This document shows positions 54,501-63,011 of a stretch of 64,000 nucleotides of DNA, piece by piece. The notes beneath the pieces are model-generated. The model saw only the letters and a program-made list of their open reading frames with translations, was not told where the DNA came from and made no database searches. Numbering within the stretch: position 1 is the first letter of the stretch; each line of letters opens with the position of its first letter. This DNA comes from Mesostigma viride (taxonomy: Eukaryota; Streptophyta; Mesostigmatophyceae; Mesostigmatales; Mesostigmataceae): the NCBI GenBank assembly GCA_009746045.1, contig RPFO01000392.1, positions 920,627 to 984,626 of the forward strand, written 5' to 3'. A program made the translations under genes and the position numbers.

Positions 54501-57500
54501 GCAAGGGATTTGCTGGGAGAAGATGCCCTTCCCAAGGCTGATTACAGCGACCCTGCGAATGGCGACGAGGCCTACTGGTGAGCCTTGTTTTTTGCAAATG
54601 CTACTTACGCCGTCTGCTTTGGTTATTTTAATTCAGTCCTATTGAAAGGCGCCTTGGGATTAGCCATGCAATCATGTTTTACTGTCACAAAGCCAGCCCT
54701 AGTAATTAATATCTAGTTTGTTTGGTTTTACCCATCCGGGTGCCATGATCTTGCCGCCAGTAAAAGCGTCCTGTGTTGTATCCGTTCTATTTTTTTTAAT
54801 AACCAATACTTAATAATAATACTCTTTGCTGGGTTATCGGTGTGCGTTTGTTTGAATGCAGGCGAGATCGCTGTGCTGACACAACGTTCAACGTGATTGC
54901 ATGGGCATCATTAAACCTGACGCCGCTTGTGCCGCAAGGCATTGTAGCGGCGTGTGGGGGCGTGAAGCGCTACGCGGATTCTTTCCACAAAGTCAGGATA
55001 CACGGGTTCAACTACCGCACAGAGGCTGCGGACCAATCCCTGGGAAAGCGGCACAAGAATGCGGGAGTTGCGGTGCATGGCCCGGGCGGTGTAGACTTTG
55101 GTTTCATCACACACATTCTGAAGGCCAGGTTAGAGTACCCACGAGGGGGCTGGGAATGGCAGCTGTTGTTGAAGGTGGAGCTTTTTGATCGCCTTCATGT
55201 CGCTCACCTGCCCCACGAGAGGTTGGTGGTCATCAGCAGCGCACAGGCCCCCAGGTCGTCGCGCCTTGTGTTGCCAGGTGCAGTGAGCTCAGTTGGGTAT
55301 GTCGTCGATGAATGCTATGCTCCCGAAATGGTGGTAATCCCTGCCAAACTGCCATGGAGCATGGCACACCAGGCGCAATCTTCCCTCAGTAACCATGTGT
55401 ATCACAGCGTGGCAGCAGATTTCCCCACCATGCCGCAGTTTGAAGTGATTGAGGAGGGTGAGCCGATGCCACCGCCTAGTGGCAAGAAGAAAGGCAAGAA
55501 GAAGGGGTCCAAGAAGAAGAAGAAGGTGGCAGCGGCAGACGTAGGTGATGGCGACGTGGTGCGCCGCGCTGGCAAGGCACCTGCTCGAGGGCGCAGCCGC
55601 AAGCGTGGTGCTCCCACAGATGCTGGACCTAGCCAGCCCACCGTTGTAATTGAGGAGGTCCCTATGGCAAAGAGGGCCAGTGGAAGGCAGCGTAAAGCTG
55701 TGAACTATTGCGACACTAGTGGGGATGACACTATGTCATCAGAAGATGATGTTGATGCAAGCAACCCCTCGGACAGCAGTTCTGAAGAAGATGACTTTTG
55801 ATTTAATTTGGGCATGACAGCATTGTTTATGGAATGATGTGCTGTTTTATATTGTATGACAACCCTATATTGCACCTTTGTGCACCCTACAATGCATATC
55901 AAAGTGGTGTTGAGTTTTTTTTTCACGTTAAGGACTTAATGAAATAAAGCTCATGATTTTTCTCGTGTTACACTCTTGGTGAGAAATTTCTCACCACGTT
56001 GACTTGTGATTTTTCTCGTGTTAGTGATTTTTCTCGTGTTGGTGAGAAACTTCTCAATTTTCTCAATTTTCTCAATCTTTCTGCCTTTTTCTCACCCATT
56101 CTCACCTTTTTTCTCACTTTAGGGTTTTTTCTCACCCCAATCTCACCAAAACGCCCTTTTTCTCACCAAAATCTCACCCTGGTGAGATTTTTTGCCTAGC
56201 GTTTGCGGAAAAAAATTGAGATTTTTCTCAATTTTCTCAAAAAATTCTCACAAAAGGTGAGAAAATTGAGGGTTTTGAGAATTTTCTCAGAAATTGAGTT
56301 CCTAGTGTAGGAGGGTGTGCCGTAGCTTCTCTTACTGCCTCGAGCGGGCAGGCCACAGATGACTCTCTGTGCCATCACACATTCTTACTTACTTATAGGT
56401 ATGCTTATCGCCATTACTTATAGCCACTACTTATCGCCATTATGCACACTTACCGGGTGAATCGTGTGCAACCGCGCCAGCACCCGATGAAAGGCGCCCT
56501 CCTCCTTGAGGTTAAAGCGCACGACCGCGCCCTTTCGCTTCTTCTTGCCCCTGGCGGCTCCCCCCTGTCCCGCCGCCCCCCGCCATGACGCCGCTTTCGT
56601 GACGATTGCCGGCGGTTTCCTCGCTGCCCCGCCCCCCGCCGCCGCCGCCACCCCTGCGCCTACCGTTGCACCCTTGTCACTTCCCCCGTCCATCCATGTG
56701 TTCACACGGAGCGGGCCCGCCGTGCCGCCCAGGGTCCCTGGGTACCCCCCGGGGCTGGAATCACTGCTACCGTCCGCCCCCGCCTTGGCCAGGTTGCTCC
56801 ACACATTAGTCGCTGCGGCCTTTGCAGCGGCTTTGGACCAGGCTTTCCCCGCCCAGGACTTGCTGGGGGGGGAGCCTGGGCCTTCAGGGAATGCCAGAAG
56901 ACCCGCGTCCGCAAGCTCGGTGGTGTCATTGGCAGAATCACCGTTCTGCGCGTTACTGCTGTTGTAATTGGCGCCAAAGACACCATCACGTGCGCCAGAA
57001 TTACCATCGATACTATAACCTTTCTCATTCTTCCCATCCCTCCATTCGCTGCCCTTGCTCCCTCCTCCCACTCGATCGCGTGTTTCCCCACCCGGGAGAT
57101 GCAATGTGTTCACCGCATCTCTGGCGTCCGCCCCCGTCACATGGCCGAGCGACACCTGGCGCCCGTAACGGTCAAACCCAGCGGCGCCCATGCGCTGCCC
57201 AGTACTGGACAAAGTGCCAGCGTGACCATCCACATGGCCACGATCCCAGGGAGGCGGGCACACGCTGCCGAGCGGTTCGCCCAAAGTCCCCATGTTGGTG
57301 TTGGTGTTGGTGTTGTTGTTGGCGGTGGTGATGGTGGTGGTGGAGGTGATCCTCTGTAAGGAAGATCCCTGCATGGAGACGCGAGGGAGAGCCGACGCAT
57401 GGCCCTGCTCGGCAAGGGCCAACGCGGCACCGTCCCCTTGGACATGACCCACCGTTGCAACGCTCCGATACCCACGACCACCCAGACCTGCATCCAGGCT

Positions 57501-57551
57501 ATGCTTCCTGCCGCCACCCTGGTGCGGTGGCCGCACGTGGCCACCACCCAC
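44290..57551 (-). CDS. CNG-type cation channel, N-terminus to C-linker, at least 10 exons
   Basis: Voltage-gated-like, cyclic-nucleotide-gated channel family: six membrane spans, pore loop, C-linker; plasma or other membrane cation conductance. Exons (5' to 3'): ~57,551-56,454; 51,252-51,190; 49,849-49,692; a short one ending 49,535; 49,147-49,010; 48,561-48,524; 47,724-47,682; 46,421-46,193; 45,135-44,946; 44,457-44,290. The first exon (first ATG about 57,374) is Gly/Ala/Ser-rich and ends RVLARLHTIHP. S1-S2: FVLLMLTHETWAFPFRVAL. S3-S4: ADMLALVPMYIAYAAG, LPRLSRIIRLQ. S5: RHLALYKFTLLVY, HWVGCLYYLL. Pore: NAVSNLGFEI, closer to the plant CNGC S-L-G-Q type than to GYGD. S6: IIVIFLQVVLYSYILGTI. 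C-linker: RYFEFQYHKNGEQ, GLPSTILTRVARFQY. Phases agree except at the short exon, where the best-looking acceptor (49,577) would make TGA; an alternative at 49,563 keeps the frame. The nucleotide-binding domain was not found. Confidence 0.82.
45578..45895. repeat. 59-bp tandem repeat, about 5 units, in a channel intron
   Basis: Four close units start at 45,578, 45,637, 45,696 and 45,755 (GCATGCAGTATGG, TCATACAGAGTGTAGG, AATGCATGACCAGATGATG); a fifth, diverged unit reaches about 45,895. Confidence 0.88.
45890..46060 (-). repeat. Degenerate copies of the pore-exon end
   Basis: The pore exon ends with codons for HTEWVEMLA (near 46,200). Downstream on the minus strand, CACACCGAGTGGGTTGA (about 46,025) and CAGACCGAGTGGATCAAG (about 45,920) repeat this part with changes and are followed by stops or no clear donor. 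They look like decayed partial duplications of the exon end. Confidence 0.45.
46931..47131. repeat. (GGA)n tract, ~200 bp
   Basis: A pure GGA/GAG/AGG trinucleotide repeat in the intron between the 47,682 and 46,421 exon edges; reads (TCC)n in the channel pre-mRNA. The poly-Gly and poly-Arg frames are artefacts. Confidence 0.97.
49861..49912. repeat. Short GGTGGCAGGTGACA minisatellite
   Basis: About four imperfect units (GTGGCAG/GTGACAG) immediately upstream of the S1-S2 exon acceptor on the minus strand; it forms the pyrimidine-rich side of that splice site. Confidence 0.7.
51310..51735. repeat. (GGA)n with poly-G runs, ~425 bp
   Basis: GGA repeats interrupted by two G runs of more than 15 bases (around 51,470 and 51,520) and another at about 51,700. 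It lies only ~60 bp upstream (minus strand) of the S1 exon, so pre-mRNA carries long CCT/C tracts next to the acceptor. Confidence 0.96.
52150..52500 (+). repeat. Left subterminal repeats of the CACTA-like element
   Basis: About 25 copies of GTGAGAAA-type motifs with spacers of 2-8 bases. Expected binding sites for the element's DNA-binding protein (by analogy with En/Spm). Confidence 0.8.
52660..52800. repeat. ~50-bp tandem repeat, about 2.7 units
   Basis: Units contain GTTATGGCGTTATG, CATCTTCGGCATTCAA and TTCAACACAGTCT. Inside the CACTA-like element. Confidence 0.8.
53150..53420 (-). repeat. Interspersed repeat R3 plus GGAGACAACCAGC block
   Basis: Inverse of 30,240-30,530, extended by the GGAGACAACCAGCGCAGG block that also occurs at 14.3 kb next to a different repeat. 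Confidence 0.6.
53460..54430. repeat. Inverted pair of repeat R segments
   Basis: 53,460-53,600 (GAATGGAGATGGAAATGTG, GGGTCCGGAAACGGCTTGC) is the inverse of 54,290-54,430. The span between them is ~690 bp. This could be a MITE with long inverted ends or two independent insertions. Confidence 0.55.
54472..55801 (+). CDS. Transposon-encoded protein, C-terminal exons (TNP2/DUF4216-like?)
   Basis: Two exons: 54,472-54,577 (LTQRAARDLLGEDALP, GDEAYW) and 54,862-55,801, GT/AG borders, compatible phases. Exon 2 reads YWRDRCADTTFNVIAW, VRIHGFNYRTEAADQ, GVDFGFITHILKARLEYP, KVELFDR, VVISSAQAPR and YAPEMVVIPAKLPWSM, then a Lys-rich run (about residue 220), RGRSRKRGAP, RQRKAVNY and an acidic Ser/Asp/Glu tail. 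The G-x-I-x-x-I-L...L-x-K-V-E-x-F-D pattern resembles the small C-terminal domain after the transposase in CACTA-type proteins; this is weak, by pattern only. Position inside CACTA ends supports it. No catalytic DDE region is seen, so the gene is incomplete. An ~80-bp direct repeat (54,430-54,512; 54,820-54,893) covers the start of each exon. Confidence 0.5.
55975..56290 (+). repeat. Right subterminal repeats of the CACTA-like element
   Basis: Inverted counterparts (TTTCTCACC) of the left block, plus many TCTCAATTTTCTCAA units near the right end. Confidence 0.8.
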
Positions 57552-57570
57552 GGGATCAAACTCAGCCCCA

Positions 57571-58209
57571 CTATCTTCTGCAGCGGGTCGAGTCAGCCCC
57601 TCTCGACCCCCCCCCCCGCAAGAAGCGCATCTGCCACTGCCTCATTGCCCAACAGCCTCTCGTAGGAGCACGAGCCATGAGCTTGACCAGACAGGCTACC
57701 CCCAGGCAGGCTGAGCTTGCGAAGCGTCCCCATGGCAGTTGGCGGGCCAGGCCGCCCGCGGTGGGCTCGGGTTCCACTTGGTCACCGTCCAGGGACCCCT
57801 GGGGAAGGTGCCGATCGGGTCCCTGGGGACCCTGGCCGCGGCCGCCGGGGCCCGCACCGGGCAGCAGGGGGTCGCCCACACTTGAGGACGAGGGATGGCA
57901 ACGGCTCGGCCTGTCGGCAGGCGTTCCGAACGTGGCAGCCGGCAGCGCGGGAGGCAGCAGTAGCTGGGTGCTCTCATTATTGGCCCCAGGTGGTCCTGTG
58001 GGTGGGCCTTGGCCTTCGGGGGGGCGGCTGTCTCGTGGTTGGGATATCATCCCGGACGGGACGGGCTTGTTCTGGTTTATGGGGGGCTTGGATCCATGGG
58101 GTTCACGGCGGACACCCGGCGCGGCGCTCCACGGCGCATCTATGCATGGTGTCGCGGCGAGGAATCTGTTGAAGGTTCGAGTCTCAGGATGCCTGGCGTC
58201 GGCGTTCAA
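57571..58209 (-). other. GC-rich open frame upstream of the channel, uncertain
   Basis: A 212-codon minus-strand frame rich in Pro, Gly and Arg, with an overlapping plus-strand frame of 312 codons (57,455-58,393). Neither has a family signature. The minus-strand one could be a 5' exon or leader of the channel, in a different frame from its first recognised exon. Composition alone could keep both open. Confidence 0.25.
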
Positions 58210-58463
58210 TGCTGGTAGGTGGGCGGCCGGAATGGCGACATGTGCATTGTCTTACAGCCCACGGGGAAAGTCACACTATTTTAATTTTGGCATAGGCGGC
58301 AACCAGTCTTCGTCCCTGGACCGGAAACGCGGCAAAACTACTCATAGGCACGCTCGTGCTTCCACATGTCTACAATGGCAAAACAGCACGTGACTTGGAA
58401 GGTCAGGCAGGTTCCTGAACGGCCCTGGTGCGACTCTACTAGATTTTCGTTGTGCACGTTCAT

Positions 58464-58496
58464 TGTGCCGATACAAAAATCGGCACATTGCGTCGC
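58464..58496. other. Perfect small hairpin
   Basis: TGCCGAT, ACAAAA, ATCGGCA with CATTG on either side. Function unknown. Confidence 0.5.
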
Positions 58497-58499
58497 ATC

Positions 58500-59217
58500 A
58501 TCTCCGCGCATGTCCGCGCGTCATAACCAGAGTTAAGACAGCGCTCAAACCTAAAAAAAAGGAACAGTCGCCAAGTTAGAATGCATCTTCCAAAAAATTT
58601 TGGTTAACTCGCTAAGATTTCGGCATGACGTGCTTTTCGGCCATTTTAGGTGCAGCTCGGTAAGTTATCCCGGGGTGGAGCGAGATGCAGGAAAGTGCTG
58701 AAGGATCAAGCCAAAAACAAAATTATTGCCACCGACAGTTTTGCATACATCATTCCGTGATTGAAAGGTTACACTTAGCAAGGAAATATACAGCGTGGTC
58801 ATTTTTTATCCGTGCAAAGCGTGCAGGTACTCCCAAACGTGGAGCTCACCAAGGGGGTGCGAAGGGGCGCGAGTCATGCCTTGTCGATAATACCGGTATT
58901 TCACGCGTGGTACAGTACAAAAACCTAGCGTGGGAGACTGCCACGTGCCCTAAGGAGTATGCGCCAAAAAAGTGATTAGGTATTTACACGTGGCGATCAT
59001 TGGTGTAATGAAAGGCCCATGTTGGGACTTGGGAGTCCAGACTACAGACTTCGATACTGTAGCCTGTACACTGTACGATTTCGCCACCCCCATACAGTAA
59101 GGTCGGACCAGCCTACTGTATGGATCCACCCTGGATCCACTGTTCAATAACCCTGTAGGACCACCGGCGCGGGAATAAACTCCTCTCCACTCAACCCAAC
59201 TCAACAACCCTGTCATG
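58500..59217. other. Intergenic region without recognised features
   Basis: A 96-codon plus-strand frame (58,685-58,975) has no recognisable motif. No repeat shared with the rest of the window was noticed. Confidence 0.35.
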
Positions 59218-60535
59218 ACTCATGACGCAGGCTGGATAGCAACGAAAACTTACTCGCCCACCTTCCCGGCAAGAAGCATTGCGCAAATAAAGTGGGAGTT
59301 TTTACTGGTCGTTCCGTCGGATCCGGAAGTCCCCAGTTCAAACCCGCGCAGGGGCTAGCGGTCCTAAGTTTTCTGCATGTTCCCATCAGCTGCTATCTAC
59401 AGTGCCGTAAGCGGAACCGCCCACACTCCCTTATAGGAACCCACCTCGGCTGGATAGCAACGAAAACTTACTCGCCCACCTTCCCGGCAAGAAGCATTGC
59501 GCAAATAAAGTGGGAGTTTTTACTGGTCGTTCCGTCGGATCCGGAAGTCCCCAGTTCAAACCCGCGCAGGGGCTAGCGGTCCTAAGTTTTCTGCATGTTC
59601 CCATCAGCTGCTATCTACAGTGCCGTAAGCGGAACCGCCCACACCGCTCCCTTATAGGAACCCACCTCGGCTGGATAGCAACGAAAACTTACTCGCCCAC
59701 CTTCCCGGCAAGAAGCATTGCGCAAATAAAGTGGGAGTTTTTACTGGTCGTTCCGTCGGATCCGGAAGTCCCCAGTTCAAACCCGCGCAGGGGCTAGCGG
59801 TCCTAAGTTTTCTGCAGTGTTCCCATCAGCTGCTATCTACAGTGCCGTAAGCGGAACCGCCCACACTCCCTTATAGGAACCCACCTCGGCTGGATAGCAA
59901 CGAAAACTTACTCGCCCACCTTCCCGGCAAGAAGCATTGCGCAAATAAAGTGGGAGTTTTTACTGGTCGTTCCGTCGGATCCGGAAGTCCCCAGTTCAAA
60001 CCCGCGCAGGGGCTATAGCGGTCCTAAGTTTTCTGCATGTTCCCATCAGCTGCTATCTACAGTGCCGTAAGCGGAACCGCCCACACTCCCTTATAGGAAC
60101 CCACCTCGGCTGGATAGCAACGAAAACTTACTCGCCCACCTTCCCGGCAAGAAGCATTGCGCAAATAAAGTGGGAGTTTTTACTGGTCGTTCCGTCGGAT
60201 CCGGAAGTCCCCAGTTCAAACCCGCGCAGGGGCTAGCGGTCCTAAGTTTTCTGCATGTTCCCATCAGCTGCTATCTACAGTGCCGTAAGCGGAACCGCCC
60301 ACACTCCCTTATAGGAACCCACCTCGGCTGGATAGCAACGAAAACTTACTCGCCCACCTTCCCGGCAAGAAGCATTGCGCAAATAAAGTGGGAGTTTTTA
60401 CTGGTCGTTCCGTCGGATCCGGAAGTCCCCAGTTCAAACCCGCGCAGGGGCTAGCGGTCCTAAGTTTTCTGCATGTTCCCATCAGCTGCTATCTACAGTG
60501 CCGTAAGCGGAACCGCCCACACTCATGACGCAGGC
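59218..60535. repeat. Six-unit ~220-bp satellite array between 15-bp direct repeats
   Basis: Units begin (TGGATAGCAACG) at about 59,233, 59,451, 59,672, 59,891, 60,111 and 60,329. They are nearly identical, with small indels. The whole array is bounded by ACTCATGACGCAGGC at 59,218-59,232 and 60,521-60,535. Each unit includes AGTTCAAACCC (fits a pol III B-box) and AAATAAAGTGGG, but no tRNA fold. The 94-codon frames crossing units are incidental, as the period is not a multiple of three. Confidence 0.92.
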
Positions 60536-60810
60536 CGTCGCTTCGGAAAAGTCCGTGAATCGTGATCGGGAAAGCGGATTCCTCGGGGACTACAGTACAG
60601 TACAGTAGAACAGTAGTGTCGCCACTCGCCACTCGCCAGGGTGTCGCAAGCAAATTGCTGCAGATATTTTGAGTGCCAGCTTCCACGATGATGCAAGGAT
60701 CTTCTGTTGTTCGGCTAGATCTACCTTTTAGTTCTGTTCAGATATCGATGACCCTTTTATCGGATGCTGTACTACATATCCTCGATGGCGCGATCTGTTA
60801 TGGTTACAGT

Positions 60811-60872
60811 TGTTGTTGTTGTTGTTGTGTCCCACGCCGCCCAAGGACAGCAGAGAATCTATGGTGGTGATC
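60811..60872 (-). mobile_element. 62-bp retroposon insertion with (AAC)n tail
   Basis: Minus strand: GATTCTCTGCTGTCC, GGGCGGCGTGGGACAC then (AAC)n. Flanked by TATGGTTACAGT at 60,799-60,810 and 60,873-60,884. Confidence 0.85.
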
Positions 60873-60987
60873 TATGGTTACAGTAGAGAATCCTCAGCAC
60901 CTCAGTGACCTCACGAACTCACGTGAAGTCACCCCGGGACTACTAAAGTTGCAACATCAATGACCGAGTTGAGTTGAGTTGAGTTAA

Positions 60988-61069
60988 GGCACTGAGATAC
61001 TCATTTCCCCTCTCACCTCTTTGGTCCATAATTGGCTATAATAAAAAATATAACCATAAATCCCCGAAA
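60988..61069 (+). mobile_element. 82-bp LINE family F insertion with 10-bp target duplication
   Basis: Contains the family F 3' end (GATACTCATTTCCCCTCTC ... CCCCGAAA). Flanked by GTTGAGTTAA at 60,978-60,987 and 61,070-61,079. Confidence 0.85.
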
Positions 61070-61424
61070 GTTGAGTTAATAAGGCAACGTAGCTCAATTT
61101 GATGAATCTTCTTATTCAAAAGCACTTTTATTTTTATCTGATGGATCCAACGTGCCGGCTGGATGTGAACCAGGACCAGTGCTGTCAGAAACCAGTGCTG
61201 TGAGTGGATCGGGATATCGGAGATCCATCTCTATTTGGCAACATTAATTACGTACTGTTGCCTGCGCTGATCTCAAAGAGGAAAGTGGATCGAACGATGT
61301 GCTTTTGGAGCACGCATCACGCCCGGCTCACGTGACGCAGTTACGTGTAAACTTTTAAATAATTAATTAAACATTTAAATAATTAATTAATCAAGCCCGG
61401 CATGCTTTGTCATTGTTGCAAGCT

Positions 61425-61466
61425 GTTGTTGTGTCCCACCACGTGGGCAGCAGAGAATCTATAGTG
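61425..61466 (-). mobile_element. Third (AAC)n retroposon fragment
   Basis: Minus strand: CACTATAGATTCTCTGCTG, CCCACGTGGTGGGACAC and a short AAC tail. No clear target duplication. Confidence 0.55.
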
Positions 61467-61477
61467 ATTTTACTGTA

Positions 61478-61545
61478 GGATTCGCTGATACTCATTTCCC
61501 ATTTCATCTCTCTGGTCTATTATTGGATAATAAATATACCCGAAA
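61478..61545 (+). mobile_element. 68-bp LINE family F insertion with 11-bp target duplication
   Basis: Contains GGATTCGCTGATACTCATTTC to CCCGAAA. Flanked by ATTTTACTGTA at 61,467-61,477 and 61,546-61,556. It landed right next to the AAC-tailed fragment. Confidence 0.85.
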
Positions 61546-61728
61546 ATTTTACTGTACTAGTCAGTACTGTTATTAGTTAGTTAGTTGAATCCCACGCTGC
61601 ACTGTACTGTACTGTAGTGTAGTGGTTGTGCCCAACGTTGAGATCCCGAGGTCCCAGGGTCCCGAGTTTTTACTGTACGGCCTTTGTCCCTTGAGATTTT
61701 TATGTTGTTTTTCTTTTGAGATCGCACG

Positions 61729-61729
<1 letters not shown>

Positions 61730-61768
<39 letters not shown>

Positions 61769-61807
61769 GTCCCACGCCGCCCAAGGGCAACAGAGAATCT
61801 GTAGTGG
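61730..61807 (-). mobile_element. 78-bp retroposon insertion with (AAC)n tail
   Basis: Same family as 60,811-60,872, with about 12 AAC units. Flanked by GAGATCGCACGT at 61,718-61,729 and 61,808-61,819. Confidence 0.87.
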
Positions 61808-61957
61808 GAGATCGCACGTGCAGTCGTGCACGGCGTGGGATACAACTTCAACTCGCTAACTAACGTGCATGGCAACAGTAATTGGTGTAGACTGCTCAGC
61901 CGGGCCGTTTGATTGGCCCCGAGTCCAGCATTTTTTTTTTAAAGCAGGCCGCAAGTC

Positions 61958-62766
61958 TACACAATGCTCCGGCATAAAAACCATCAATTCCACCCCGGAC
62001 GGACACGCTGGGGCGCTACTGAGTGGCCTGGCCACACCTGGGTCCGCAACATCACCCTCGCCGTTGACCACCCGTTGATTGATCGCCGCGCGACCGACGT
62101 ACAACACCTCTTGATGCACCGGTCCATCGGGGTAGGGGAGATCCTTCACCGGCGATTTCACCACCCTGCTACTTGTTTATGTACCAACCCCACTGAAACT
62201 GTGGAACACCGATTTTTATGGTGTAACCTCCAGGGAGTTTGGACCTGGTTGATTGGTTTATGGGCAGCCTGGACATCTGAGCCTATCATACCGGTGTCTA
62301 CCCGCTCAATTATCTTTGGCATCACTGGCACCCCTGGCCTTGAGCTCACCTTTTCACAACAAGCGTGGATATGGCTCCGCACATGCATGTTATATACAAT
62401 CTGGACGGTGCGAAACGATGTGGTGTTCAATAGGCGCACAGTTTTCGACAAAGCTGGGGTTCTCTCACGCTTCATTTACCTATGGAACTCCGGCATGCGA
62501 CGCTACTGGATGGTTGCAAATGAACAAAACAAAATCTGGGACCCTGGCGCGGACCAGGATAAGCCCAGCCCACTTGAGATCTTTCATGACCTCATGGGCA
62601 AAAACAGGATCTTTACCCACATGCCCAATGACAACCCCTTAGAAGTCCAGTGGCTTCCGTGGTCTAGTAAGGCTCCGTTTTAGCCACTGACATCTTGATA
62701 CCCTAGGCTTAGCAGGGATTAACTACTGGCTATATTTGGAATAAACGTACACCTATTTACCTGGAA
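61958..62766 (+). mobile_element. LINE family F insertion with 17-bp target duplication
   Basis: 809 bp, 5'-truncated. Flanked by AAAGCAGGCCGCAAGTC at 61,941-61,957 and 62,767-62,783. The 3' end reads TACACCTATTTACCTGG. Confidence 0.92.
61964..62683 (+). pseudogene. C-terminal part of LINE family F RT protein (zf-RVT type)
   Basis: A 239-codon intact frame ending in TAG. The N-terminal part has WVRNITLAVDHPLIDR and LMHRSIGVGEILHRR; then a zinc-binding segment CLCTNPTETVEHRFLWC (C-x-C, H-x4-C) as in zf-RVT regions after plant LINE RTs; then FSQQAWIWLRTCML, WTVRNDVVF, RFIYLWNSGMRRYW, DKPSPLEIFHDLMG and VQWLPWS. The RT core is missing by 5' truncation. Being free of stops suggests a young insertion. 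Confidence 0.8.
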
Positions 62767-62783
62767 AAAGCAGGCCGCAAGTC

Positions 62784-63011
62784 CGCAACCGGGCGTTGAT
62801 GAATGATCGCAAGCGAGGCATCCAGGTTGTCCACATGTTGTCCTCAGACTCATTTCCCTTCTTGCCGTTGGTCTGGGAACAACGCGAACTGTCGTCACGA
62901 ACGGAAATATCCGAAGAATCCCGACGTATGATGATACAAGTACGCTGTCAGAAGTATCGACACACCTGCCTGAAACTAGTACTTATAGTTTAGTGCTAGC
63001 TCTGGACTACA
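62784..63011 (+). other. Flank between LINE F and the LTR element
   Basis: The sequence continuing the pre-insertion locus has an open frame of about 70 codons (NDRKRGIQVVHML, PLVWEQRELSSRTEISE) ending in TAG near 62,993. It might be a 3' exon of a host gene cut by the LINE. No family recognised. Confidence 0.3.

Larger units (their letters stand above)
52139..56307 (+). mobile_element. CACTA-like DNA transposon (4.17 kb) in the channel intron
   Basis: Ends CACTAGGAACTC (52,139-52,150) and its complement GAGTTCCTAGTG (56,296-56,307). TA flanks both ends, so the duplication may be 2 bp; a 3-bp match is not seen. Both ends carry dense short repeats of GGTGAGAAA, about 350 bp on the left and, inverted, about 310 bp on the right. 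Such subterminal repeat blocks with CACTA ends are hallmarks of En/Spm (CMC) elements. The interior carries a two-exon gene and several older repeats. Confidence 0.82.

Noticed and set aside
57455-58393. 312-codon plus-strand frame as a gene
   Set aside because: Overlaps an equally open minus-strand frame in a GC-rich region; no motif, no start context and no repeat or domain support.
59292-60454. Repeated 94-95-codon frames in the satellite
   Set aside because: The unit period (218-221 bp) is not a multiple of three and the indels between units shift frames; coincidental openness.
59218-60535. CRISPR array
   Set aside because: Units are ~220 bp and contiguous with no alternating unique spacers, and the context is eukaryotic.
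60673-60870. 65-codon plus-strand frame with poly-Cys run
   Set aside because: The Cys run is the (TGT)n strand of the AAC-tailed retroposon.
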